Assembly (NCBI GenBank): GCA_020064725.1
Contig: JAGTWJ010000007.1
Span: 930,001-994,000 of the forward strand
Reading direction: 5' to 3'
Source of the DNA: Drechslerella dactyloides
Taxonomy: Eukaryota; Ascomycota; Orbiliomycetes; Orbiliales; Orbiliaceae
Length of the DNA stretch: 64,000 nt
Shown: positions 46,395 to 58,872 of the stretch, piece after piece
Numbering within the stretch: position 1 is the first letter of the stretch
Layout of the letters: the number at the start of each line of letters is the position of its first letter
Translations under genes and position numbers: made by a program
The notes under the pieces: generated by a model
Told to the model about the DNA's origin: nothing
Seen by the model: the letters and a program-made list of their open reading frames with translations, nothing else
Databases searched by the model: none

Positions 46395-47870
46395 CTCAGA
46401 CGTACAAGATTGATAAACTAAAACGTCCTGAGCGGTAGTTATCCGGGTAACGTATCGGTGCGGATAAGGATACGGATGGATGATGTGGTCTTCAATTCAA
46501 TCGGTTGCGCGACGACAAAAGGGCAGGCAGTCTGATCTGTTCTGTCGGGTCGGCCAGCGAAGAAATTAAATTTCTGCGACAAGTCATGCCGCAGGATTTA
46601 TATGCGGGTGCATGCAGTCGTTAATTGCGGAGGGCCGTGCGCGCAAGGCTGTCTGTACTTGGTAGGTAGGTAGGTGAGTAAGCTCAAGCCGGCCAGCTTG
46701 GCCATGGGGCTCCGCACAGCCGCGGGGTCGAGCGTGCGCCACAGCTCGTGTTGATTGGCCGCGCCTTGAAAGCCGCCTCGCGAGAAGTCCGCTGTGGCGT
46801 CATCCTGGGATGTCCGAATTGATCGGGCGGAGTGGTGTTGCAATTTGTGAAAATCCGTGTTGTTATGGTGGGACAGACGTCGGGGCCGGCCGATCGACCT
46901 CCACAGACGTCAGATTTCTCTCGGTGAGAGTGGCACTATAGCTATAGGGGAACTTTTATGTATACCGGGCAAGGTAAATGTATGAAAATGAAACCTCGGA
47001 GAGCTTCTCTCAGGTGTAGATAGAAAGCTGTCCAGCTGTGACAGGGAATTTTAATGAGAGACGTTTAAATTTTCGAAGCTGGACCGTCGACCCTGCAGGG
47101 TATATATAGATTGGTCGTGGCGACATACTGACATCGCGATCGATCGAAGGGATCTAGGCTTTTTGATGGATTGCGTCTACCATTTGTACGGCGAAATATC
47201 GAGGCGGAGAGCTTGGATGTATGGAACTGCCAATCTACCCGTCTAGGTGTGCAATTGTACAATATGGGACTCTGTTGAAGTAGAAATGTTGAGCTGTTGT
47301 TCAAAAGAGGCAGCGGGTTTTCCATTAGATTTGCAGAACATTCGAGCAGACGCACAAGGTTAGGCTGGTGTCTAAAGTTTTCCCTGGGGCCAAGCCAGAG
47401 AACTAAGGTCGGAATTCACTCATTATGGATTAGAAAGGGTTCAGGTGGCAGTATCTGCGGATGGGGCCTTGGAGCTATCTGCATCAATCGAAAGCTATTG
47501 AGCAGCTTTGGATAACCCAGGCGAGAGGAGCTGTGGATACTATTATGCTCAAGCCGCTGTAAAAGGGCTGCTTGCTGTGTAAAAGAATCCATCTTAAGCT
47601 GAGTCCATCAGTGATCCATGATGACATCGTCCAGACGCCTGCCAACACGATTCGAGTTGGCCGTCAGGTAGCTAAACGTCCCGTCCTCGACAGACCTCCG
47701 TCCGTTCTCAACACCAGCCTCACACGCGAACAAGTGTTGTCTGGTACCTTTCGACAAGGGTGTCAAGGAGGCGTCAGTGCTCCTCATCGCAACATCACCT
47801 CTCTACCATCACGCCTTCAGGCTGCCACATTATCGCATATCATCATCCTACCTCCATTCAGTTCGTCACC
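46395..47870. other. Divergent intergenic region
   Basis: 1.5 kb between two head-to-head genes. The open frames are short and unlike known proteins. The right end has a pyrimidine-rich leader (CATCACCTCTCTACCATC) before the 47871 start. Confidence 0.45.
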
Positions 47871-49480
47871 ATGACTTCACAAACCTTTGGTAACGATTCG
47901 AGCAGCACTGTGCCGATGCAATCTTCCCCGCCGCCCCGCACGGTGCTGTTGACGCTCGACGCCACAACGCCAAGCCCGAACCACACATCATCCAAGCTAC
48001 TGTTTAAGGTCTGTAACTTGGCTGAAGTATTCGAGCAAATAACCACTGGCCTGAGAATGATGGACTGCATAAGCCTGACCTCATCCTGCAAGTTTTTCCA
48101 CGAGAGAAAACCCTGGATATGGAACATTAATAAACACATGCATCACTTTCTACGGGATACATGTGCCTTCCGATCACTCATGGCCAAGCATGGCGCTCTA
48201 GTGAGTGGAAGCGACGCCCTCCAGTTCTTCACTCGACACCGCTATCCGAAAAGCGACCTTGACGTCTACGTTCATGGAGACGAAGCGCTTCAGCAGTTTG
48301 CCGACCATCTTGTCTCTGTTGAGAATTATACATTCCATCGGTACCCCCGCCAATTCGAGGACTACAGAGACTCGATTCTCTATCGGAAAGATATTCTTCA
48401 AGCTCAAAAAGAGGATGTGCGCGATGCGAAAACCGGTCCCCAGCGCAAGCAGATGAAGGAGCTTGCGGCTTACGAAATGAAGTCTATCGAAGGCGTAAGA
48501 GACCCATCCTCACCATTTGTCACGTAAAAGTTTCACCAAACCTTCCCTTGCCACGCAAAGTTCTTTGCGTCAATTTGGCGCTTCGAGACCGCCCATTGTC
48601 CACCTTACACTTCTTGTCCCAAACATTGCTAATTGAAGTCCGTGTACAGGTCTTCCTTTTCGAACGTGGCAAAGCTGGCGAAAAATTCCACCGTCAGATC
48701 CAAATCATCGCCAGCATCGGTCCTCCGCTATACGCCATTCTTAATGACTTCTACACGACCCTCATCTTCAACTTTTACGACTACAAGACTGCGTTCTCGA
48801 TCTTCCCGAACGAAACTTTCCTCAAACGCAAAAGCTGGATCACCCAGCCGCTCACGAGCAGGATCATGGATTGTGGTCTCAAATACGAACAGAGAGGCTG
48901 GACGGTTGACGACTATCCGGGAGCGTCGCACGAAACCGGTGCCCCGCTAGTTCAAATTGGCAGCGTTCGCCGCACGAGACGCGTTGGAGACAAGCACAGC
49001 TGGGTGATCAGCCTGGATACTACCGGCGTTGAAATTCCGCATCCACCTCCGAATTCTGTCGAAAATTCGACGTTCGGCATGGGTTGCGAGACGACATACC
49101 CTGACATGTGGGGCGATATGCAAGACTACCACTCTCCGTTCCTTCGAGTCCAGTGCACGCCGTACTGCAATGCCTATCTCCAGCAGCCGCTCGTCGTAGC
49201 CCCCTCGTGGAAGGAAAGTCTCGATGCCATGTTCGCTAAGATTGAGAAAAGCGGCGAGCTGGATCAAGGCGGTCAGATGGACTGGATGCGCCAGTTGCCT
49301 ATCTGGTGGGAGGCGCATGTGATTATGGATGCGAAGCTTGCGGCTATGGAGGAGAAATTGAGGCTCAGAGAGAAAGAGGCGATACTGGCTACGGAAAACT
49401 GGAAGCTTTGCGAGGTCGATGTTCAGGATTATAAGCGTAAGCTGGAACTAATCCGGGCTGTCGCGATGGACCAGTCTTAG
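47871..49480 (+). CDS. Fungal SGS...DLD protein, F-box / nucleotidyltransferase-fold-like
   Basis: Two exons: 47871-48494 and 48650-49480 (GTAAGA donor, GCTAAT branch, ACAG acceptor), 484 residues. Residues 50-80 (VFEQITTGLRMMDCISLTSSCKFF) resemble an F-box-like helical motif. Residues 112-135 (SGSDALQFF then YPKSDLDVYV) have the G-S plus D-x-D spacing of nucleotidyltransferase folds; many fungal paralogues carry a SGSxALQFF...SDLD motif, but no activity is established for them. The C-terminal 60 residues form a charged helix. No RIP-type damage. Function unknown; the enzyme-like reading is inference from a short motif. Confidence 0.7.
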
Positions 49481-50397
49481 TCCCTGAGACTACTAGCCGC
49501 AAGGTGATAGCTTGCGCTCTGACTCTTGACGACATCGATTGCTGTTGTTACACATTATCCTATTGTTATTGCTAGACAACCCCATGCTTTTATATTTCCT
49601 TGGGTTGGGTGAAGTTTCGGTATTGCCTGAATGCGGCGCACTGAGACTACTTTACTTTTTTAAACAGTGGTTTTCTTTTTTCTTTCTTTTGTATTCTTAT
49701 CATGAGCCGTAACTTCCACGCTGTCTTCGCGCGTTCTGGCTCAAAGACAATGCTGTATTCTACCTTACGAACATTAGTGCTGGGCTTTAATATGCCAGCA
49801 TAATCAATTATTAGATTGTAAATCTTGTCTCCGGAAGTCTGGTTTGGCTGCTATCTAGCTAGGGTGCTTGGGCTACTGCTCGCTGGCATCCAGCCTGAAA
49901 TTATTATCTGCCGTATAATATAGATATCAAGTACTCAACAGGTGAATTTCACCCACAGCGTAGGGCTTGGCAGCATGTGCAGGGGGTTGAGCACTATCAG
50001 TATACTGTTATAATCAAAAATATGATATACTATATTAAAACTAGATGCATATATAATCTTTTGTCCGCTTTTACAAGCGATATTCGGGTAAGTTGCAGCT
50101 CAAAGCGGGGAAGATTTGTCTCGTAAATTTACCAGACTGCCAGGCGAAGATGGAAGCCCAACTCCCACATCCCATCCCGTATTCTTGATCCAAAACCGCT
50201 AGTGCCCTCTCGAAGACTCCGTCGTTGTATGAATACGCCTCTACTCTCGCGGTGCCCATGCAGCCTCGATATTAGTTATTGGTTATTGATATGTATGAGG
50301 TGCATATTTGTCTCGCAAAGCCAGCCCGCTCTCCTCTCGACCAGAAAGACGGCCTCTGGTTATGAGACGTGCATTCAAAATCTGCCAAATAAAAATT
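49481..50397. other. Convergent spacer
   Basis: Tail-to-tail region of 0.9 kb, AT-rich at 49.9-50.06 kb. No gene or RNA recognised. Confidence 0.45.
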
Positions 50398-52570
50398 TCA
50401 CATCCTGCCCCCAGCGGTGACTGTCGCTGGGCAAATCACCGCCACAGGCGTACTCACGATCCCCGTCTCGTAGACCACCGTGCCCATTTCATAGCACACT
50501 GTCTGCGTGCTCGTCGTCGTACTCGTGATATTCGCCACTGTGACACTTACCACCTCTATCGTTGTGATAGTGAGGGTATCCACGTCGTTAGCCCGTAGTA
50601 ATTGTGTGCAAACGTCGCTCACGGCGTTCGGGCTTGCTGTCGCTAGAGACTCGAAGTCTGGTGGTGTCGGGATCGCGATGATGTCGCCCCATGTTGTCGT
50701 GGCGTCTGTGGGTGTATTTGTATCTTGTACTAGTGCCCGTCGAGATAGTCCTTCGCCGTCTGTAACGGGGTCGTCCGAGTCTGTTTGTAGGATGCCACTG
50801 ACGGAGATGGATGTGATGCTTGGTTCGATTTCGATGATTGTCGGTGTGCATGATACTGTGCTGGTGTCTGATACTGTCTCTGCGACGAAGGACCAGCAGA
50901 AGCAGGCCGTTGCAAAGTCGGCGATTGGTAGACCGGGGGTGGCGTAGGCTTCGCTATAATCTACGGCGTTGCAGCCGGAGATGTTCGGGTCGAGGGCCGT
51001 GACGGTCTGGTAGGGCGTGGTGGTGCTTTCGACGGTTATTGTGGTATCTATGGTTGTAGGCGCCGGGTTGTCTGTGTCGGTGGATAGTGAGACGATGATA
51101 CAGTCTGGATTTGTAGATAGGAGGTTCGGGACGTCGGCGGTGAATGCGGCGGAGAGGTTGTAGATGTTGCTGATGATGTCGGTTGGACAGGCAATGTAGG
51201 GGATGCTGAGCATGTCGCCGTATATAATGCGGATGGTATCGTTGGCGAGGATGGCGAAACGGTCGAAGGCTGTGGGTTCTAACGCTAGGTTGCTATTCAG
51301 GTGAGAAGTACTTGTATCGAGTGTACGCCCCGATATACGGGGAAATTCGAGTATCTGGCCCGTGGCTTCATCGTGCAGTTCCCGTCGACGGTTCGCGGAC
51401 CAGTATGGCGGCTGGATATTTCGCTGGGCGATAGGGATGATTCCCGCGGCCGACTCATCCTGCGTGAGGTACCATACGTCGCCAGGCTGGGCGCTCGAAG
51501 CGGCCTGGCGCCTTTCCGCGCCGGATATATCGATATCAACAATGATAGGGAAGGAAGTCGGGCGAGGCGATGTTGAAGAAGATGGAGCTGGAGTGGTCGT
51601 GGGAGTATATGTAGCGGTATGGAACGATGTATGGCTACTGGCTGGGATAGATGCGACGAGTCTCGCGGGGACGCAGCTCGTCGGTGTGAGAGATTGGTAG
51701 TCGTACATAGCTTCGAGCTGCCAGATGCTTTTGTTGAATAGCGGGGCGTCTTCATAGCAGGCAAGATACGTTAGCCCGACGGGGCGCTGAACTACGTCGA
51801 CGACGAATAGTTCTTGCCCTCCATCGGTTGGCGGGCCGAGGGTCCATTTTGAAAAGATGGATCCGCCAGGCGGCATGGTGCTATTCCCTGCGACGATAGT
51901 CTCGTAGTCGTCGTCGTCGTCGTCATCTTCGTCCTCGTTGTCATCACGGGCTTCCAAGCTTCTCTGCGACACCGGCGGGAGGTTCATCGGGGCGATGGCA
52001 AGGTTGAGCCCGGTGTGGTCGAAGACGAGGTTCTGCTCGTCATCAAGATACCAGGGGGGAATCGGCGGGCCCGGGAAAATAAATACATACGGCCGTCCAA
52101 CACCCAGATACTGCGTCCCCTGCAACCCGACGTCCGCGTCCTGCTCCTCTATCGCAACGTGTATCGCAAACATGACGTTCGGCTCGATCGTGCCCGTCGG
52201 CGTAGCTGAATATATCATGTATCACAGTCGATTAGTCCCCGTTGTAGTCAGAATGACAGTTCATTTGTCTAGCTAGCTGGTGCATTGTAAGATACACTTC
52301 CAACTAACCTCCAGTGCTAGTTCCGGTGAATGACGAAAATATCACATCCGAACACATTGGCATCCGCAACGGCAATTGGTTCGTAGGACACGCGCACGGC
52401 TGCCGCTCTAGATTTCCCCCGACAGCTGTAACCGTCGGAATCTCCGTCACATATTCGATAACAGTCCTCGTGACTCCGTATGCGTCCTGTGCGGATGCTT
52501 GTGTTAGTTTATTAGCTAGAGCACTGTAGACGACGGCGGTGATCGCCCGGTCGACAATATTCTTCCTCAT
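50398..52570 (-). CDS. Secreted Ser/Thr-rich protein of unknown function
   Basis: Two exons: 52570-52309 and 52205-50398, 689 residues. The N-terminal 27 residues (RAITAVVYSALANKLTQASA) can act as a weak signal peptide. The first half is globular with several Cys (ACPTN, MCSDVIF) and conserved-looking segments (GRPYVFIFPGPPIPPWYLDD; TIRIIYGDMLSIPYIACPTD). In between lie a very acidic run (DDNEDEDDDDDDD) and a Ser/Thr/Pro linker. The last third is Thr/Val-rich repeats (TVTVANITSTTTSTQTV) typical of fungal wall proteins. No GPI tail is visible; it ends ATVTAGGRM. I do not recognise a named family. An upstream ATG at 52764 lies in an unrelated frame. Confidence 0.65.
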
Positions 52571-53500
52571 GACGGCGGTGTGAACGGGTCTGGTCGGAAT
52601 AGCGTTAGTTTTGTATCACGAAACCGCGAGTAGAGCTTCATGCGTGCTGTTCCGGGTATCTGGCGTAGGCGTGTAGTATTTACGGCACGTCCGGCCATGT
52701 GGCGGTTCAAGCGGAGTGTATATATATCTGAGCTGTATCGAGGCTTTCTATGGCGACCGTGCATATGACAATGTGGCTCGAATGTAAGGTTAGCCCTAAT
52801 TGACAGGAATTTTAAAAGGAAAGGGTGTCCGTCGGTGCCATGCGAAGTCCATGTGTCTCGCGTGCGTGTGTGCGAGGGTTTACGACGTTTGCTGCGTCGT
52901 AAGATATACGTGTATCACCTCAACATGATGCTTTGTTGTTGCACTTTCGAGACGGGTGCGTTGCGGGGAAACGGAGACGCGATATCAAGATTGGTAGATA
53001 GATATATCGTGAATCCAAAGCCCTAGAGTGCGTGATAGTAATTAATGTGTATCCCGAGCGATGGCTTGTATCTACCTCAATCCTTCAGCGCGCAGTCCGT
53101 TTGCCAATCGTGATCAAGCTCGAGATAACGAAGATCTAGACAGGACATCTGCGGATCTGGTCCGATATCGATACCCGCATGTATATATATACGGCCAACA
53201 AGATTTGCGGGTTCAATGGAGATCTCAGGACCTGGGCAAAAGGACGATGTTTATGGACCCATACGGCGGAGAATACATAAATAAGCCAGCCTGGCGGTGT
53301 TTCGTCGCCATCTCCAGTTCTCCTCTCCAAGGTACCCTGGTACATAACTACCGAGTCGGCCACCGAGTGTACGCAATAATATTGCAAAATGCAGCATCAT
53401 ATAGGTGAGGATACAGTATCTTCGTGCCTGCACTTGCGACATCATGCCTCTCCGCGTCAAGTAGCAACAACTAATGCACTGTGACATATATGTATTCTAG
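52571..53500. other. Divergent region; may hold exon 1 of the next gene
   Basis: Contains an open frame 53061-53408. A splice from 53331 (AAG|GTACCC) to 53501 would join it in phase to the membrane-protein gene, but the encoded residues look random and the normal family start is shorter. Confidence 0.3.
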
Positions 53501-56340
53501 GCTTGATCTTGCTCTACGTCCTTGTTGGACTCCCTTTCGCCGTAGCGTTCGGCTGGGAGGATGCTGCCAAGGATTTCGCCATGAATTTGGTGTGATAGAC
53601 CAGTCCTTCTGAGGTGTCAGTGCTAATATATCCGATTGCTAACTTGAGTCTTATTCTCCTTGTTCAAAGGGCCCGCTTATTACACTTTTTGGCGAGCAAG
53701 TCACCATGCAATTCTTAAGTGAATCGATATCCGGATGGGACAGTTTGGTATTTGCAATGGCCCCACTAGGGCTGATCACGGCGGTGGCTGCAACTATCAG
53801 AGTTTGTGGTCCTCCGTGGATGCGCGCATTTATCGGGCGGGCACAAGAAAGCCCAGGGATCGCGGAAGTCGAGCTGTTATCCTGCACCTCAGAGACCACA
53901 GCAGAACTATTCAAGGAAGGAGGAATAGCGCGAGTGTTTGGAGAACCTCGCCTCCTTGAGGTCATGGTTGTGCCGGGTACTGATCGTGCTTCGAAAGTTA
54001 TGGCCATCGGGTCCTTCGAAGAAATCTGGTTGCAGAACTGGAGAACTAAGGGACCAGGTCAAGATGAGGCAGAGAGAGGCCTAAGGTCGCGATACCATCA
54101 GCCCAACCTCCTTTTAAATGTGGGCATCACGCCGTGGGGGAAAGGATGGACCTACGCTGCCGGGATATGGGGACTTTTTCTAGAAGTTGGTGGGTTATAC
54201 GCGTAGTGCAAGCTTAGACCCAAGTTGGAGGCTTTTGTGCGACTTGAGAACAAGCTAATGCGTTCTTGACGGTTTTAGTAATGCTGGGCTTTGCTTCTAT
54301 AACGATCTGGGTACCCACGGATCGGTTCAATGACAGCTCTGGACACCGAGCTTCTTACTGGGCATATGGACTGACGATTGGCGGCACAATTTTGATGTGT
54401 GCTGGCATGTTCTGCTGCGCGTGTATCATCGATAAGAGCACCAATGAGGCTCACTACGAAACTCCAAAAGGACAAAACCCATGCAGAATATATTGGGTGC
54501 AGCCGGGTGGACAGAGAATTGGGGACCAGGTCTTCGGGGCTTGCATCGGGTATTCCGAAAATCGGTACTACGTCCGTTCTACACGGGGCAACTATAATGG
54601 GAAGACCTGGGTAATATTGGCAGTGCTCGCTTCTACGCTCGGCTTCATTACTCAATTCTTCGGGCTCGGGAGGATGCATATTTCAGTCACCTTATATCAG
54701 GTCCTGGCGACGCTATGCATGGCTGGCATCCGAGCTCTGTTACGGATCCGGCGCCTTGGTTCTCTGAAGGATATTCTCGGGTCCAGATCTTCCGACGGGC
54801 AAGAAATTCAATTGCAAAGCCACCTATTTTCGAAAAGTCTAAAGCTTCTCCACGGACACGAATTGGACCTGATGGCATTACATCTATTTCAAATAGATAC
54901 AATACATGTCAGCGTCTTTGATCGTAATATCAAAGAAAGTAGGTCCTTTCCCTAAATATAACACTGCAGTCAATCTTCACAGTGGCTAACGCTGGAGCTG
55001 TCCGCTTAGGTATTCAGTTTAATCAGACTGGAGAAGAGACCGCGAACATCGGGGGACCACTAGAGGCCAGACTTCGGCTTGCAAACATCACCAGAAGAGG
55101 GAAGGGGCCTTCCTGGGAAGGGTTAGAAACCCGTGTGCTTGCCAAGCGGCTATCAGCCGCTATTCAAGGCGTTATGGAAGTACTTGTTACCATGGAAGAA
55201 ACCTCATCGACGTTGTTGTCTATCATTTCAGAGGACAAGCTGTTTGAATGGTCAATCACTCTGGAAGCCGTTCCACTGGCAGCCCGCCAACATCCGACGG
55301 TTCTACGGAATGACAGCGGTGTTCCGACGTCAGCGGGCAACGACAACGATGTCTCGACCCTAGCGAACATCGAAAGGAAAATTCTCAAACTCTACGTCAA
55401 CAGAGGAGGCGACAATTCGTGGATTGCAGATCCATCGAACCTTGAGGCCGTGATAGGACCCTGGGCATTGTCTACCCTTCTCCTCGGTATTCGAGATGCA
55501 AGGAAAGAAGCAGGTCGTCCCGCAAACCCAGAAGTAGTGGAGCAGTCTGGCCCACAAGCGGTCTCTGGGTCAGGCAACAGCGAGGCGGCGGGTGGGCCCG
55601 TGGCTAGCTTGCAAGGCGTTGGAGGAGCAGGTCGTCCCACAAACCCAGAAGAAGCGGAACAGTCTGACTCGCGAGCAATCCCTAGATCAGAGAGCGGCGG
55701 GGTGACGCCTAGACCTGAGATTAGCTCGCCAGATAATGAAGAAGTGGATCGTCCCGCAAACCCCGCAGAAGCGAAGCGATCTGGCTTGCCCGCAGTCTCT
55801 AAACAAGACAACGGCCGGCGGGCGGTTAGACCCGACAACGAAGAAGATATTGCAAACCGACGTCTCATACCAACTGCTGCTCGGGACTGGTGCGCGGGCC
55901 GGGTCCAAAGAGAACTTCGAACTGATTGGGGTCCAACGCACGATAATTGGATATCCATGAACCGCGTGAAAGATAGCGATATCGATATCCCGACGGATAA
56001 ACGCATATTTGGCAGGCTGACTGCCAGGGAGGAACCATTGTCGGGGTATTCTTTCGTCGCTACCACCAACACAACTATCCAAATGTGCGCTCAAGACGTC
56101 TTTATGTTTTTTCTCCACGACACGCTGCGGCAAATCGAGAAGAGGAAGACAGATAACGAACAGCCGGTGCTAACGCTGAAGGATCCAACAATCGAAGCGA
56201 TGGTAAACCGCTTCGAAAGAAGCATCTTAGGGACCAGAGAGGATGCGTATATGTGCATCTACCCCATCATTCAACCGTACCGCGAGACGTTGAATACGAG
56301 TGACTCTGCCGGCAAGGGTAAAAATGTACCAAAATACTAG
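53501..56340 (+). CDS. Multi-span membrane protein, paralogue of the window's first gene, lacking ankyrin repeats
   Basis: Exons 53501-53589, 53670-54189, 54279-54938 and 54983-56340; all phases fit, about 875 residues plus an unplaced first exon. Membrane segments seen: ILLYVLVGLPFAVAFGW; LVFAMAPLGLITAVAATI; WTYAAGIWGLFLEVGVMLGF; YGLTIGGTILMCAGMFCCAC; WVILAVLASTLGFITQFFGL; ISVTLYQVLATLCMAGIRAL. A soluble part follows, with three Pro-rich tandem repeats of about 39 residues (GRPANPEVVEQSG, GRPTNPEEAEQSD, DRPANPAEAKRSG at 55.51, 55.63 and 55.74 kb), then the segment shared with the first gene (MCAQDVFMFFL, TREDAYMCI). It stops about 20 residues later, before the ankyrin repeats present in the paralogue. 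Known: this fungal family carries C-terminal ankyrin repeats; function unestablished. The truncation may be real or mark a decaying copy. Confidence 0.75.
55510..55860 (+). repeat. ~117-bp coding tandem repeat (3 units)
   Basis: Units starting near 55512, 55629 and 55744 share the GTCGTCCCRCAAACCC core and encode the Pro-rich repeats of the membrane protein. Confidence 0.7.
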
Positions 56341-57100
56341 AGTACAGGAGTTCCTAAAGCATGTTTTTTTCTTCTTGTTCTTTTCTTAAAAGGAAGATAC
56401 TACTCCTGGTATGGGTAGATAGACAACAGCCTCCCTGGACAAATAGACATAGACATAAACATCCTACAGCTAATGGCTCCTTTCAAGTTGGTATGAGAGG
56501 TTGAGCCTCGACTACAAGACATCCGTGTCTGAAGAGACAATAGAGCAAGGCCTTTGCAAGGTGTACGGGCAGTTGAGTTTAAGTGGTACTACACGGCCTC
56601 ATACCGCACTTATCATTATGATTATCTGTGAAGATTCTGCAAAATAGCCAGCAACACGTGCGCAGTCTGTGGCTCTTAAAATCAGGTTCAGTCGTGGCAG
56701 GAAGGGGGCTTAGTTTATGAGTCCAGTCCGTTCTCAGCCTGTTGGCAGATATAAAATTTTCAAAGCGAGCCTTTCGCAGCTCCAGATGCGTACACACCGT
56801 CTTTTTCTGTATTGCTATTTGCTATTACTGAAGTTCTCCCGCATTACTATAAGCCTTAGCTGTATCTGGACTTGTCGCCAAGCCTCTCCAAGGGCACAGC
56901 TTTATTGGACTATCAACCCCTGCGTGGAGGCATATGCTCACTTTGCCTGGCAGAGAAACGGAGATCCGAAATATGTGTTGCGAAAAAAACCCAACAATTC
57001 TCCTATCATGGCCAACCTGTATCAACACCGACTATATCTATGGCAACGATTATCATACGATATTATAGATTACTTATTCGGAATTGCTATCATCTAAATG
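56341..57100. other. Gene-free spacer before tRNA
   Basis: No ankyrin-like sequence follows the truncated membrane-protein gene. The open frame 56717-57097 runs into the tRNA and shows no similarity. Confidence 0.45.
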
Positions 57101-57174
57101 GGTTTCATGGTGTAGTTGGTTATCACGCGACCTTAACACGGTCGAGGTCTTGAGTTCGATCCTCAATGAAATCA
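57101..57174 (+). tRNA. tRNA-Val (anticodon AAC)
   Basis: A 74-nt cloverleaf. Acceptor stem GGTTTCA/TGAAATC with discriminator A; D-arm with GTAGTTGGTTATC (A box); anticodon stem CGACC/GGTCG around loop TTAACAC, anticodon AAC; T stem TTGAG/CTCAA around TTCGATC (B box). No intron. A T-rich run (TTTCTTTTT, 57177-57185) follows as Pol III terminator. Confidence 0.95.
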
Positions 57175-57176
57175 GA

Positions 57177-57185
57177 CTTTCTTTT
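57177..57185 (+). terminator. Pol III terminator of tRNA-Val
   Basis: T-rich run with five consecutive T, directly after the tRNA 3' end. Confidence 0.7.
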
Positions 57186-58872
57186 TGCGCTATCGACGTG
57201 TAGACGACAGGGGTATGAAATGGGTAATCGTTTGCCCTCTGTCTTTTTTTTTTTTTTTGAAACTGGGAGACAGGTCGCCCAGCTGTTCCCCGTTGAGCCT
57301 GTTAGCATTTACTTATCTATCAATCATGAAAAGGTGAAGCGACTATTTATCTATCGATGACGGCCGAGAATCTCGTTCCGTTCGTGGTCCTATTGCAATT
57401 GGTTTATAGGAATATCACGATACACCTCGAATATTAGAGGTTCTAGCTCGCATCCATTTGACGTTACCCGGCTGTACGGAAGAAACAACATGCAGTTAAT
57501 TAAGATATATCCAATGTTCGAGAGGGATAGCTGACGGGGCTACAGTGACGATAGTGTTCTCATATATTGCGATATCTCGATGTATCGTGACAGTCGTCTC
57601 GATAGAGGCATAGAATACAAAAAACAGCGGCTCATAAAATTATGTTTTCACCATGGTAGTGAAGACCCCGGGAATAGTATACAGCGGATTCGGAACGCAG
57701 TCAACAACCCAGCTATCAGATTGCAACCTCGAGCTCTGCATAGAATAGAGGCAGCCCAGCAGGCCTTCGCTCCTGGATTTGCAACGGGACCTAGTTTAAG
57801 GTTGATCTGCAATCCACTGCCTACGCTGGCTACTAAACTAAAGGGTCTGCCTCGTGGAACGTGCAACGGAAGAAACATGCGCTAAACTAGCATCGACCGG
57901 CGTGCATATCGTATATATTTGGTGTCGATTGATCGCCAGTCGGAATTGGTTGCAAATACAATCCAACGATCTCGTGACTGGGACGGCAACTCTGTCGCTC
58001 ATGTTTTATATCAGTAGACACTGTGGTAATGCCTCGCCAGATTTCTAATTAAATACTTAAGTGATATGGTATCCTCAGGCCGGAATGAACTGAGCTCAGT
58101 GTATCTCTCTGATCTAGTAGGTCCGTAGACGGAACCGGCCTGTCTGATAACCGTTTATGTATGTTCATACGAGGCTAGTCCTCTGGTGGGCTCCGGTTGA
58201 CAGTTTGCGTCTCGAGATCTCGCGTCCACCTTCTCGTTGGGCTCGGGTCCATCGTACTGACGGAGATGTATATGCATGCTGTACATGTAATAGAACAGGA
58301 TCTTAAGCCGTGCCGCCAAAATCTAGGGATGCATACATATTGTATATGCAGACGAGCATGAGATGCGTACGCAAACCGGCGTTCTAGAATTTTCAAATGT
58401 TTGGTGGTGATATTTTCCTCGGCGAGTTCCGGTTCTGCGCATGGGTTAGCGTAGATTTATGTCTCGTGGGCGACCGCTGTCCGCATTGAGATCGCCTCGT
58501 GAGTTAGAGGAACTCGGGACCCGGAACAGCAGATCGCTTGAACTACGATTCAATAATTATATCATCCTGGCCTTCGATCTATAAATCGCCGTGTTTGGGA
58601 GCCTCTAAATTAAATCTCGGGCACTCGTTCACCCGCCTCTTACGAACTGTCGAATATCATTCATCCAACATACGAAGGATCTAGTGTTGCGTGTGGTAGT
58701 TCGGCCCCCGTCAGCGCGTGTAACCTGAACAAAACCAAATTCAGCCATCGAGTTCAGTCTTTCCCCTGAAATCAGCTTCGGTATCCTCACCAGAACTGGT
58801 AGCTGGCCCCCGTCGGTTACATTACGCGCGTGCAGCAGAGCACAGAAGCCTAACATTAGTCCTACCACAACC
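57186..58872. other. Intergenic region
   Basis: Contains T15 around 57246-57259. No gene found. The last 200 bp are probably the promoter and leader of the SEC14-like gene. Confidence 0.45.

Noticed and set aside
53061..53408. First exon of the membrane-protein gene
   Set aside because: A phase-compatible splice exists, but the encoded sequence is unlike family N-termini; left as a possibility only.
56717..57097. 126-codon frame downstream of the truncated ankyrin-family gene
   Set aside because: Runs up to the tRNA gene, no ankyrin or other motif.
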